Source of the DNA: Paragyromitra xinjiangensis | Taxonomy: Eukaryota; Ascomycota; Pezizomycetes; Pezizales; Discinaceae | DNA: 64,000 nucleotides | Reading direction: 5' to 3' | Assembly: GCA_038503065.1 (NCBI GenBank) | Contig: JBCAMK010000019.1 | Span: 1,302,001-1,366,000, forward strand | Shown: piece by piece, positions 1 through 11,368 of the stretch | How the letters are laid out: each line of letters begins with the position of its first letter | How positions within the stretch are numbered: position 1 is the first letter of the stretch | Position numbers and translations under genes: made by a program | The notes under the pieces: model-generated | What the model was told of the DNA's origin: nothing | The model's database searches: none | Seen by the model: the letters and a program-made list of their open reading frames with translations, nothing else

Positions 1-560
1 TAAGGTAGGGGGTTCGAAACCGCTTAGGCACTCGCGTGAGTGGGAACATCAGCAAAAAGGGATGCCCGCCTGGGCGCGATGGGCAAGAACCTGGGCGTGG
101 CCCCAACGCCCAGTACGCCTGCTTGCGTCCAGCTGCGTCCATACGTCTAATATGCTGGTACTATGGTACGCTATCCCACCCAATCTCGCCCAATGCGCTC
201 GTACGTCTTATATTTGGATATCCTCGTACTGTAGGATGCTTCCATGCGCCTACTGCGTTAGTACGTCAGTACGCTCATAGTATGGTACTCCCTGCCTCGT
301 CTAATGCTTCTATACGCCTAATATCCAGATACTCACGTACGGTAGTATGCTTCCATGCGCCCACTGCGTGGTATGTATAGTACGCTGGCAGAATGGTACA
401 TCCACTTTCGCCCAATGCGCTTATACCCCCAATAAGCTGGTACTACGGTACGTCTAGGTCTCGCCCCATACTCTTGTACACCCAATGAGCTGAAGCTTTG
501 GTACGTTAGTACGCTTAGCCCTACCTGCAGTACATCTATGCATGTGCCCAAGTGCCCCAT
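1..560. repeat. Degenerate tandem repeat, period about 111 bp
   Basis: Similar blocks recur at a spacing of 111 bp. For example atgcttccatgcgcc starts at 236 and again at 347, and the preceding segments starting near 190, 301 and 412 align to each other with substitutions. The copies are strongly diverged and no protein-like reading frame runs through them. The array continues to the left window edge, so its full size is unknown. It could be a decayed minisatellite or the end of a larger element. Confidence 0.6.
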
Positions 561-782
561 ATGTAGTTTCACCCATCCAATGGCCTAGCTGGGTCTAAGG
601 CGCGTGTTGGATTATCACAAGAGATCACTCGAGTATCCTCTTCAGGCGACAACGCAAACTTTGGTCTCAATATACTAGATTATGATACAATATCTCGGGC
701 AATCTCACAATCCCTTCTCCTCTCGCCCACCCAGGATTGGCGACCTAGCTAGGATGTGTCGGCCAGCGCCCGATACCCACTA

Positions 783-3700
783 TCAGTATATCTCGTTGAA
801 GGTATCTAGATCTATGGTGTTGTTGACATACCACCGCGTATTCTCAGGTCCAGGCAATTCAGGTACGAGGTGAGCCATACTGGTGATGCTTTTGATGTTG
901 ATAATCCATGTCTCATCGTTCGCGCTAGGGCGAGATACTCGTACCATCCTGTGGATAGGGTCCACCTGGCCGCCTGATTCAGGTCGCAAGGGCTGTACCG
1001 CTGCCAGAAGTAATGGCCTTTGTGTTGGATCCCGAAGCTTTAGAAAGCGTAGGACCCGAGCTGGTCGCTTGCCTCGTAGGGCTCCATACTGATCTTCCGG
1101 GCCGAACTTGCACCAGGCCCAGTCGCTTCTTGCCTCACGACCCCGGAAGGGTTCTCCTCCAGTCGCTCGAAGGATATGGACCACTGACTCGTCTCCTAGC
1201 CCGAGGCGGTGGACTGGTACATGAAGAGCGTTGAAAGCAGTAACTTTCCATAGCCCAATATTCGGCATGACGCTGCGGGCATGGCCAAATTCTCGACGGT
1301 AGTACTGGACGAGGTATGCTTCCAAGGGAAGCCTCGCCCCAGGTAGGACGAATTCACATACAGATACGGTTTCCCTCTCCGAGACGACGCGCCGCCTAAC
1401 ATTGATAGGTTCAACTGTATCAGGGAATTGAGGATGTATGGTGGTACTGACTGGGGCGTTTGGGCCATCCCAAGGGTCTTGATCTTTCCTGCGGCAGGCG
1501 CTAACCAGCCGATTGGTCTCTGGGGGCAGGAGATGTAGGACGTCTGCCATCTCGGTGGTATAGTGACCCTCACGCGCAAGCTGGATCAGGTTTTGCTGGC
1601 GCATGGCCAGTCCGTACTCACGATTATACCCTGCTAGGATCTGGAGCGTGGCATCAACCCTATTCGTCCGACGGTATGGCTCTTTGATCTGATCCTTGTG
1701 GGCCGTTTCCCCTGCCTCAGTCGAGTACTGAGAAATACCGCCATACCTGCATATCTGCTCCGAGAAGTGGGACAAAAGATGCATCTTGGGGAAGTTGAAA
1801 TGGGAGTGCTCACGGTACGCCTCAGCAACAGCCTCGTCCAGCTCTAATCGTTGGTCCGCTTGGAGGCGTCGTTTCTTGGTCTGGGTCATGCCTTGCGTTG
1901 ATCAGATCTCGGTCTCGTGCTGTTCCTTCATAGTTTGACGTACATGGGCCGCTAGGATATCCGAGGTCTTGCCCCCTCGGTACTTGAGAAAGACGCCTTT
2001 ATGGGCATGAAACTGCTCGATATACTCATCCATATACGCTATAGTCTGGTCAGTATGAGACGGATACTGGGCCATTAGTACCCATCCAACGAGTGCCTTG
2101 ACACAGCGAAGTGCTTGACTAAAGATCAGACGTTGGGCATCATTTGCGGGGTTTCTCAAGGCCCCAGCTAAGGCAGGTAGGACGATCCTGCCAAAATTGC
2201 GCATCTCTTTGCCTTGCCATTGGGTCACCTCTCGATATGCCTTACGAGGCGGTGTGAACCCAGGATAAGTCAGTATACTCTTCCAGATACTGTCAAAGTC
2301 ATCCAATTGCCCGAATTCTTGCAGGAACGGGCTGAGCCAATCCATCAGGTGCTTCAAAATACCCAAATATACCACGTGCAGAGTATCGGGCATGTGGAGA
2401 TCGGAGGCGTTGACGAAGGGGAGTCCCCAGAAGGGATTGGGCGCAGATCTGAGGCCACGCTGCTCGAACCAGCCTTCAATTATCGCTATTTGTTCACGTA
2501 TGCTCCGAGTATTGCTATTACTAGCACTATTAGTAGTATTAGGTTCTAGCATTTGCTGCAACTGATCGTACTCGTCCATTTTAGCCTCATAGGCATCCTG
2601 AGTCCGACGGTACGTGGATCCAGGGTCTTTGATGTAGGTACCTAGATCCTCTTTCGGTATCTCGCACTTCGGGCACTGATTATGCTTGACGTTCTGAAGA
2701 TTGCAGTGCTCCACGTGGTCCGCCAGCCACGCAGCTAGTACTGGCCAGCATTCTCTTATCTTACCATCCGAACTGTGCATGGTAATACTGTGGGTCGTAT
2801 CTATACCACGCAAAGGATCCATAATCGTCCGCATGACCTGGTATAGGACCTCACAATTCCAGGTACGCTGTCGATCTTGGGCTGCTGCATTCCCTTTGAA
2901 TTTGGGCAGTATGGGAAGTAGGGCAACACATATTTGGGCACGATACCGGGAGCTGTTGCGTACACGCCTCAGGAGGTTGCCTATAGTCATATATATGGGC
3001 CACGCTTTCTTGTCGCCTGAGAAGTTGGTCAAATGAGTGGCATCGGACCCACAGATCACGGGGACAACTGTAGCCCCAGGAGGCAGCTGGGACTGGATAT
3101 CCCACCACCAATCCGCTGTGTGGAGCTCAGAGTACAATCTATTACCGTCCCTGTCGAATTCCTTCACTGGGGCGTAGACCATATGAGGCGCGTAGCAGCG
3201 CTGACGCATGAGATATCAGGCGCAAGTGAGTATATCACGGTAGTAGAAGTGGATAATACCTCCCCGCTCTCCCGAGACCGATCCATGCTGCCACGGAGGT
3301 AAGGATTCTGAGCCAGGCATACGATCAAGGTGCTGGTCCAAGGTGTGGGCGGACTGGAAAGTACGACGGGAGTGGGATGGCTTCCCGAGCCCAGCATTGA
3401 AGAAATCGTTGATCTTCTGCTTGGGTGTTTTTGACTCAATGAACCAGCAAGCAAGCTGCCATTCTTCTGCATCCGAGAAGGGCGACCAAGGATCCCAATC
3501 GTCCGAGAGATGGTCTTCATACCCAGGTACCTCGCCCAATGGCGCTCCGCTGGCAGGCCAGTACTCAGGAGGATAGACGCTATCACTGTCTGTTTCGGGC
3601 TCGTCTGAGCCCTCTATGGATTCAAGGTCTGAGTCTGAGTCTGAGTCTGGGTTTGCGTCCGAGCCAAAAGAATCAAGTAAATCCGAGTCTTGAGATGGCT

Positions 3701-3800
3701 CATATTCGATATCCTGATGGCAGCGAGCAAGGTGCGTATTGAAAGCTCCGGCCAGAGCATAGCGGCACGGGCAATGGGGGCATTTGGTCTCCTGAGGCAT
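783..3800 (-). pseudogene. Plavaka-type DNA transposase, interrupted by two in-frame TGA codons
   Basis: Three open segments (3923-3216, 3209-1902 and 1889-783) lie in one reading frame, separated only by TGA at 3218-3216 and TGA at 1904-1902. Together they give about 1,000 codons resembling the Plavaka family of fungal cut-and-paste transposases. The N-terminal segment has a C2H2-like finger (CPHC...HLARCH) and an acidic Asp/Ser stretch. The middle segment has the recognisable YAPV...HTADWWW and FSGDKKAWPIY blocks and a CPKC motif. The last segment ends in WYVNNTIDLDTFNEIY, as the family usually does. Alignment to the family shape continues smoothly across both stops, so they look like nonsense mutations rather than gene ends. 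I chose the ATG at 3800 because the frame further upstream opens only with a TTG inside a tandem repeat. Small introns removing the stops cannot be fully excluded. No terminal inverted repeats were found by eye. Confidence 0.8.
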
Positions 3801-3900
3801 ACCGTCTCTGCTAGTCGTATCAGCCCTAGAGTCAAGATATATGTAGGGCACCGCATACCTGACTATTCTCGTGTAATCGCCTGAATAGGGCAAAAGAGTT

Positions 3901-3939
3901 GGTGATCCAAGGTGGTGATCCAAGGTGGTGATCCAAGGT
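3901..3939. repeat. 13-bp tandem repeat, three copies
   Basis: The unit ggtgatccaaggt occurs three times in a row without change, just upstream of the transposase start on the minus strand. It may be a binding-site array of the transposon or simple slippage. Confidence 0.85.
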
Positions 3940-4324
3940 GGTGTGGTTTGGTGTGGGGCAGTACCGGATTAGGCATGAGCTTGCGAGATCTTGGCGTCTT
4001 GGCATTGGGCGTCATCGCCTACTTAGGCAATTAGCGACGTCACCTCCCCCCTCAACCACACCAACACCGCTCACCACTCCTTTGTTTGCTCCCTTCGCCC
4101 AACGGCCCTCTATTTCCTTTGTTTCTCGTCCTATCCTTTCTTTGTTGTATCCTTTGACTCGGTACGGTAGAGGCTATTCCGCCAGCTGATCCTTCTCATA
4201 CCAGAGGCAGGGGTGGTGGGATTGGGCGGGGGTGGTAGGTAGCAGTATGGCAGGCGACTGATGAGCATGTTAGAAAGGGCCCGGGCGCAAAAAGGAATAT
4301 GGAGTGTTTGTTTTGATAGAACGC

Positions 4325-4334
4325 CCTATATATG
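4325..4334 (+). promoter_or_regulatory. Candidate TATA box of the 4468 gene
   Basis: The sequence ctatatatgg lies about 135 bp upstream of the ATG at 4468, followed by a CT-rich leader typical of fungal promoters. This is inferred from sequence only. Confidence 0.4.
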
Positions 4335-4467
4335 GGGCTCAGGCTGCCCTTCGCTCTCAGTCAGCTCCTTCACTCCTTCCTCTACCGCCTCAGGCTTGTT
4401 TGCTATCTCGTACGCTCTCTCGTACGCTTCCTTCTATACTATCCGATCTAATCCTCAGCTCCTACCA

Positions 4468-5414
4468 ATGGCCCCAGGCAAAGCAACACCCAAGAAAGAT
4501 AAGGGGAAAGGAATCGCGGATCCTCTCGCTAAGGTTGTTAAGAAGGCTAAGGCTAAGGCTAAGGCTAAGGTTAAACCAGCCAAACCTAAAGCTCCTGTAT
4601 GGATACTGGGACTACCAAAGGAGGAGACCGATGCCCTCGTGAGTCGCAGCGCCTGATCCTATACTGACTACGTATCTCTACTAATACTAATCAATCTTAT
4701 AGGATAAAGCACGTCTCAAGATCAACGAGTCAAAGGCGATCTTGGGCAACATGAGCGCTGAGGCATGGAAAACCTTTCGTACCGACATGAAGCAATACTA
4801 CGCCACGAATAAGATCAGGAACAAGACTGCGGCCGGCGCTCCCGCTTGGGCAGCTGCTATGCAACATGCTCTGACGCTCGAGCCACTGGTCCAGTTTGCT
4901 GGGATATTTGGGAAAGGGGATGAGCAGGCTGCGGTACTCCAAGCAGCCATCAATACCTTGCTGACCGACGCCGCAAAGAATAAGGGCAATGCTGCTGTGC
5001 GGGCAGTACTCGCTGGGCCGACTACTCGGGCGCGGGCCAGAGCTGAAGAGGATGAGGAGGATGGGGAGGAGGAGGATGAGGAGGATGAGGAGGAAGAAGA
5101 GGAGCTGGATATTGATACTAGGGAAATACAAGGTACAGCAAATCCTATCCTACTGCGGAGTATGATATTAACTCATCGGCGGCTTAGGTATATGTAGGGC
5201 GAATCGTCACGCATACTTTGGCCGACCCGTAGCCGTTAGCTACCACTGGCCCAATGACTGCCGTATCGAGCAACCTCCAGCTGCAGGGGCTGGTGACGCA
5301 GCCGGGCCTGCTGGGGCAGCTGGGGCAGCTGGGGCAGCAGGTGCAGCCCCACTCTCAGGGAGCGAGGTTTCGTCAAGCCCTTTGGTATCCCCAAAGGTGA
5401 GCAGTGCTACTTGA
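4468..5414 (+). pseudogene. Small Lys-rich/acidic-tailed protein gene, 3' end replaced by an LTR
   Basis: This gene runs divergently from the Plavaka transposase. The model has exons 4468-4638, 4703-5132 and 5188-5352; both introns (64 and 55 bp) have GT...AG ends and keep frame. The product starts with a lysine-rich, alternating Lys-Ala segment, continues with a helical middle region (residues about 60-155), then a run of Glu/Asp (EEDEEDGEEEDEEDEEEEEE), and ends in a Gly-Ala-Ala repeat. At position 5353 the reading frame runs into the LTR of the Gypsy element and stops at 5412-5414, so the natural C-terminus is lost. The composition suggests a nuclear, nucleic-acid- or histone-binding protein, but I recognise no family. 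Because it lies head-to-head with the transposase, it may be a passenger gene of the Plavaka element; that is inference. Confidence 0.6.
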
Positions 5415-5761
5415 GAGAGACTTCGCTACAATGATAATACAATGTTTTCCACAGGCCTCTCGTGAGGTAAGAATCGAAGTGATTCTGGGGTGTGACAGCG
5501 GCAGCGACGATGATGTTTCTGAGGTAGAAACAGAGATGGTATTTCTATAACAGTACGGTAGAAGTAAAGTAAGAGACGTTGCTTAAGGAAAGAAAGAAAA
5601 GAACAATCACAACCACGGAAATCCTTCGCTTATATACCCAATCTTCCCCTTTCCATGACTCATCCATTCGAGGCAACCCAACCGAATCACAAGGAAACAC
5701 AACGAAATAATACAATGACTAATCCTTAACACCGCACATGTACTTGACCCTATCCATGAAA
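5353..5761 (-). repeat. 3' LTR of the Gypsy element
   Basis: This 409-bp copy aligns end to end with 10960-11368. It starts inside the third exon of the gene beginning at 4468. It is the 3' LTR because the element reads on the minus strand and a polypurine tract adjoins its inner edge. Confidence 0.93.
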
Positions 5762-5764
5762 GTA

Positions 5765-5776
5765 GCCCCCCCTTCA
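5765..5776 (-). promoter_or_regulatory. Polypurine tract of the Gypsy element
   Basis: On the minus strand the sequence TGAAGGGGGGGC lies just inside the 3' LTR, where plus-strand priming occurs in LTR retrotransposons. Confidence 0.75.
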
Positions 5777-5795
5777 AGCGTGAGCTCCTGCGAAC

Positions 5796-8700
5796 CTAAG
5801 GTACCATATCATTAAGTTTATCGGGATACCGTTGGTGAAAAATCTCCACGGCCTGTGTTTCTTGATGATCCTTTGCCGACTCCCAGATAGGTTGAGCATA
5901 GCCCGTCCATTTGACCAAGTATTCCAGGTTTCCATATTGTATCCTCGAATCCAGGATTTCGTCAATATAGTATTCCTCATGATCGTTGACTTGTACCGGA
6001 GGTGGTGGTGGAATTATCTGTCCCGGCAAGGGGTCTGTCGCGGTTGGCTTTATCAAGGATACGTGAAAGACAGAGTGGTATTTGACTGAGGCAGGGAGGT
6101 CAATCTCGTAAGCGTAGGGTGACACGACTCTTTTAACCGGGTAGGGGCCCATCCATTTCCAGTCCAATTTCTTTGAAGCCCGGGAAGTGCGTATATTTTT
6201 GGTAGATACAAAAACTTGATCTCCTACTCGATAGGCCGGGGCTGGGATTCGATGCCTATTGGTGCTTATTTCATAAACATCTTGGGCCGTCCGGATCTGT
6301 GTTCGTAGGAAGTTTCGAAGTTCTTCCATGCGCTGGGCAAAATCCTTGGCGTCGCGGGCTTGTGGATCCCGGGATGTTGGCATTATCAAGGTGTTAAAGC
6401 GAGGGTGGTAACCGTAATTAGCAAAGAAAGGTGTCACCTTTGTACTTGCCGATTCTTGATTATTTGCTGCGAACTCCGCGATTGGTAACCACTTAACCCA
6501 GTCTTCTTGCTGATAAGACACGTAGCACCGGAGATACTGTTCCATTATTGCATTGAGTCTCTCGGTTTGTCCGTCCGTTTCTGGGTGGAAGGAGGTTGAC
6601 ATCCTGGCCTTGATTTGTAGCCGTTGGCATAACTCTTTCCAAAACTTGGCGGTGAACTGTGTACCACGGTCGGAAGTGATATGGGAGGGTAAGCCATGGA
6701 TTTTCCAGACATTCAGGAGGTACAAATCAGCCACTTGTCGAGCATTCACAGTGGTGTTGCAAGGAATTAGGTGTCTCATTTTCGACAATCGATCAACAAT
6801 AACCATTATCGCATCAAAGCCTTCCGATTCCGGTAACCCTGTCACAAAATCCATTGATAATTCTTCCCAAGGTCTATTCGGAATAGGTAGGGGGCGTAAA
6901 ACTCCTTGTGTGCCTTGCGTTGTTGGCTTTGCTCGTTGACAAACGTGGCAATTCCTGATGTAGCTGCCGATATATTCCCTCATCTTTGGCCAATAGAAAT
7001 CCCTGGATACCAGCTCGAAGGTTTTTTCTCGTCCTGAGTGCCCTGCTGCCGGTGTATCGTGATATTGCTTCAGGATTTCAAGGCGTAATGGATCGAAATC
7101 GGGGACGAAGAAACATTGGCGGTACTTGAGGAGTCCATTACTGTTAGTGCATTCGGCCAGTGAGATTTCCTTTGATTGTCTATCTCCTTTTTCTAATGCT
7201 GTAAGGATTTTCTCCAGGAATGGGTCAGCTTTATATCCTTCTTTGAATAATAAAAATAGGGTGGCGTCCATTTCAGCGGGTTCGTTTGATAAAGAGCCCG
7301 CCAACAAACTTAGCTTAGGATCCAGATTTTCCTTTTTTAATACCACTTGACTCTGGTGTGCGAGTCTTTCATCCCCTTCTTCAGGGAGATCTCCTGATCT
7401 CCTTGTCAATGCGTCCGGTTTTCCCCCTTGTTTTCCTGGTCGATAGGTAATAACGAAATTAAAACATGAAAGGTACTCAGCCCATCTTGCTTGTCGACGA
7501 TTTAATTGTTTGGTGGTCATGAAGTATTCCAAATTCTTATGGTCAGAAATAACTGAGATGGGGTGTGCTGCCCCTTCCAATTCCGGTCTCCATTCCTCGA
7601 ATGTGCGAATAATGGCTAGTAGTTCCTTGTCATATATTTCATAGTTGCATTCTGCGGGGGAATGTTTCTTTGAAAAGAAGGCTACCGGGTGCAAAACTCC
7701 ATTATCGTCATATTGAGATAGAATACCAGCGGATACATAATCAGAAGCGTCAGTTTCCACAAAGATTTTCTTATCGGGATCGAAGTGCATGAGGATTGGG
7801 GCGGTAGTGAAAGCAAGTTTTAATGCATCGAAAGCTTGCTGTGCCTTAGGGGACCATTCAAACGGAGTATCCTTTTTTGTTAATGCCGAAAGGGGGGAGG
7901 AAAGTCGTGAAAATCCGAATATAAATCATCAATAAAAATTCGCAAACCCCAAGAAAGCCTGGACATCTTTAACCGATCTTGGTACACCCCACTCTCTTAC
8001 GGCTTTTAGCTTTTCTTCATCCATGCTGATGCCATCTGGGGAGAGGATCAATCCCAAATATTTCGTTGATTGGGTATGAAATTCGCATTTCTCAGGTTTG
8101 AGGAGGATTCCTTGCTGTTTCAAAGCTTGAAGTACCTTATTAACGTGTTCCTTATGCTCCTCCAGGTTATCACTGTAAATTAAGATATCATCGAGGTAGG
8201 CAGTACAGAAAATATCCAAGTATTCAGTGAGGCAATCGTTAACGAAGCGTTGGAAGGTGCCAGGTGCATTGGTGAGTCCAAAGGGCATAACTTTGTACTC
8301 GTAGAGGCCATAACGGGTACGGAAGGCCGTTTTCCACTCTTCCCCTTCTCCCATTCGTATTTGATTGTAACCCATGCGAAGGTCCAACTTGGTATACCAT
8401 TTAGCTTTGGCCAGGCGATCCAGGGTTTCGCGGATGAGGGGGGAAGTATAACGATCTTTAATGGTGATACTGTTTAATCCACGGTAATCCACGCACAAAC
8501 GGAGGGATCCATCAGCTTTCTTCACAAAGAGAACCGGGGCTCCGGCTGGTGACGAGCTGGCTTGGATAAACCCTTTTCCAAGGTTATCTTCAATATACTC
8601 TTTTAATACCAAGAGTTCTTCTCTTGACATCCCATAGAGAGGCCCGAAGGGTGGTTCTTTTCCGGCGAGAAGGGGTATCTTGTGATCATAAGGACGGCGT

Positions 8701-9362
8701 GGGGGGAGTCCATTGGCTTTGGATTCATCAAACATGTCCAGGAACTCATGGTATTCCAGGGGGATCCGTTGTTTCCATTCTTCCTTTGTGGCTTGTTTGT
8801 CTAAAATCTTATTGATTTCGCACAGGGAAATGGCGTAAATCTGGGATGTCCGTTTCTTAGCTAGCCGGCTAAAAGCTGCAGCTCCGATGAAATGGATTTT
8901 AAGTTCTTTTGGAGGTTGAATGCCGTGAGTTGTGACCGGAATTTTGGTGGGGGCGCAATGAGTGCGGCAGTGTTCGGATCCAAAGGTAACTTTATTGGCT
9001 GCGAATTGTAGGAAAACATCATGATGCTTCATCCAAGGGATTCCTAGGACCAGCGGATAGTGACCAAGTTGTGTCACAAAGAAGGGGGCTTTTTCCTGAT
9101 GATCTTGAATAGAAAGCCCGCAATGTACAAGATGAGTGATGGCGCCCGAAGAAATGGGCCTGCCATCAATAACCTCGAGTTGGCGAGGAACTTTGAGAGG
9201 GATAAGGGGGAGATTATGGTGACGCGCGAATTCTTCATCCATGAATGCAAATCCCGAGGCTCCCGTGTCCAATAGTGCGTGAGTTTGTATGGTTTTATTG
9301 TTACTTGAAAGGTTACAAGAGATAACAAAATGTTCCCCATCCAATTTATCCTCCACGCACAC
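5796..9362 (-). pseudogene. pol: Gypsy pol polyprotein (PR-RT-RH-IN-chromodomain) with two stops
   Basis: Segment 9362-7929 carries an aspartic protease (LLDTGAS) and a reverse transcriptase (VDYRGLN, catalytic YLDD). Segment 7790-5796 carries RNase H (ETDASDY...), the HHCC zinc finger and DDE core of integrase (MDFVTGLP, ITSDRGTQF, HPETDGQTER), and a C-terminal chromodomain (YLVKWTGY). Both segments share one frame. They are separated by adjacent TGA codons at 7931-7926, at a point in the RT region where relatives usually have basic residues, followed by readable family sequence. The open frame extends upstream of 9362, overlaps the end of gag and is offset by -1, as expected for a gag-pol frameshift. 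Confidence 0.9.
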
Positions 9363-9448
9363 ATCAGATACCGAAAATCCCGAAATAGAAAAAACAGACA
9401 GAGAAGAAGAAAAAGAAACCAGAGCAGGGTCACATAGCGACTCTGGTT

Positions 9449-10737
9449 TTACAAGTTTAAAGACTGGGAAATATCTGCAGCCGTGAAAGAAGGTAATGGA
9501 TCAACAGATCCCGACGAGGAAGACGCTGCGGGAGCCGTATTAACCAGGGCTCCCCTCATTGCGGGTTTTTTTGGCGCTGAGGGGCAGTTGGCGTAGGAGT
9601 GGTTTTCACCCGCGCAAAACATACATTTGCCAGTGGACCGACGCCACTGTTTCTCGAGATCCGAAAGCTTTTTTCGTCCGTTAATCATGGTGAACCGTTG
9701 GTCTGGTGCAGGGCGATCCATATTGCTGGTTCTTCCAAAGGAAAGGTCCATGGGGGCCAGCCCTCCCGGGGTGTGGGAAGGATGGGGGGCAAAGGAGGCA
9801 GGAGCGGGGGCGACAAATTGTCCCATGTTGTTTCGGTTGGTATTTTTCTTCTCCTCCTTGTGGGCCCTGATACGATTATCTAACCGAAGGAGGAGCGAAG
9901 TGAAGGTGTTGAAGGTGGTAGGAGGATCTACTATAACAACCATTGCTTCCTTTAATTCTTCCGAGATCCCATATTCCAAGGCGTCCATTTTCGCGGTTTC
10001 CCCATACTGAAGGCGTCCCATGATGCGTTGGAAATCTGCTAGGTAGGCGGAGAACTCCCTTTTTCCTTGTTTCAGTTGGTGGAGTTCCCTCCTCGCTGTT
10101 CCGGTTGGGTCGGGGTCGCCAAAGGCGGTTTCTGCGCAGTAATGAGTTCGGCGGCGTTGGTCCAAGTGGTTGTCCCATTAGGGAGGACAGTATGACGGAC
10201 TTGTTCAAGAGCAGCCCCTTCCAAACGATTGATGGTATAGAGAATCTTATTATTCTCATTGGTGAAGCGGTCGTTGTTGACCGATAGCTTGGAGCGGAGC
10301 TGGAGAACAAAGCCGGGGAGTTTATCGCGAGACCCATCGAACTTCTCTGGGTCGGGCATTTTTTCTGACCGGTGTTGACTTACCAATGGAGGGGGTGGAG
10401 GTGGTGCTGGGGAGTGGGGACGTGATTCTCTTTGTGCTCCCAAGCGAGCTTGATCCCTTTCCCTTCGTAAGCGGTCAGTGGTTTGGTTGGCTTGTTGGAG
10501 GGTTGCATTGGCGTTGGTGAGCTGTATTTGGGTCGTGCCCAGGGTTTGTTCCGCATGTTCACGGGCTTCGTCGCTTGCTTCGATTTGTATTTCAAGCCTA
10601 TGGATGTAGGCGCGGGTATCTTGGTAAAGCCTAGCGATATCCGTGCCAGCCAGTTCGGCGAAACGGTCTTGGGTTGGGAAATCCCAAGTTGCGGATGTTT
10701 GGGCATCGGAGGGCGCGGGGTTCGGTACTGCCGACAT
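9449..10737 (-). pseudogene. gag: Gypsy gag with an internal frameshift
   Basis: The ATG at 10737 opens a gag-like protein with an N-terminal coiled coil, a proline-rich linker and the capsid-like segment MPDPEKFDGSRDKLPGF. After the TWTNAAELI segment the frame is lost: homology continues in another frame (ARRELHQLKQGKREFSAYLA, then a CX2CX4HX4C zinc knuckle CMFCAGENHSYANC) and ends at 9449. The switch lies near 10115-10140 and is best explained by a small insertion or deletion, because a second frameshift site is already used between gag and pol. Confidence 0.85.
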
Positions 10738-10959
10738 GGTAAAGATATTTCCTTAGGTGATTTTGGAAATGGTGGAGTGTGTTGAGTTGGTCCTTAGGTA
10801 TTCGTGGTCCAACCAGTCGGGTACTACTAGCGTTGGTTCAGGGGTTCTTCGGGCAGTTGTGCAAGGGAAAAGGTGAAGGATGGATTGGTAAATCCGCGAT
10901 GCAATGCCCATAGAGCGTGTGTTCTTATGGTGAGGGGTGTGGATGAGGAAGCAACGTAA

Positions 10960-11368
10960 TCTCAGGGAGCGAGGTTTCGTCAAGCCCTTTGGTATCCCCA
11001 AAGGTGAGCAGTGCTACTTGAGAGAGACTTCGCTACAATGATAATACAATGTTTTCCACAGGCCTCTCGTGAGGTAAGAATCGAAGTGATTCTGGGGTGC
11101 GACAGCGGCAGCGACAATGATGTTTCTGAGGTAGAAACAGAGATGGTATTTCTATAACAGTACGGTAGAAGTAAAGTAAGAGACGTTGCTTAAGGAAAGA
11201 AAGAAAAGAACAATCACAACCGCGGAAATCCATCGCTTATATACCCAATCTTCCCCTTTCCATGACTCATCCATTTGAGGCAACCCAACTGAATCACAAG
11301 GAAACACAACGAAATAATACAATAACTAATCTTTAACACTGCACATGTACTTGACCCTATCCATGAAA
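10960..11368 (-). repeat. 5' LTR of the Gypsy element
   Basis: Partner of 5353-5761, with the same length. The differences include five sites where one copy has CG and the other TG or CA. Its outer edge (11368) abuts the minus-strand gene remnant described next. Confidence 0.93.

Larger units (their letters stand above)
5353..11368 (-). mobile_element. Ty3/Gypsy chromodomain LTR retrotransposon, degraded
   Basis: Two 409-bp direct repeats (5353-5761 and 10960-11368) flank gag and pol genes read on the minus strand. The order is gag, protease, reverse transcriptase, RNase H, integrase, chromodomain, which defines a chromovirus of the Ty3/Gypsy group. By eye the LTRs differ at 9 of 409 positions, 8 of them transitions, so the insertion is not recent. 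No target-site duplication is visible: the five bases outside the left LTR (cccac) and outside the right LTR (tgtat) do not match. The repeat ends as aligned also lack the usual TG...CA. The element is disabled by a gag frameshift and two stop codons in pol. Confidence 0.93.

Noticed and set aside
1..40. ggttcgaaacc near the window start as a tRNA T arm
   Set aside because: The arms do not pair into a T stem and no other tRNA parts are seen.
4261..4467. Upstream ATG at 4261 as the start of the Lys-rich protein
   Set aside because: It would translate across the TATA-like site and CT-rich leader; the ATG at 4468 starts the basic protein directly.
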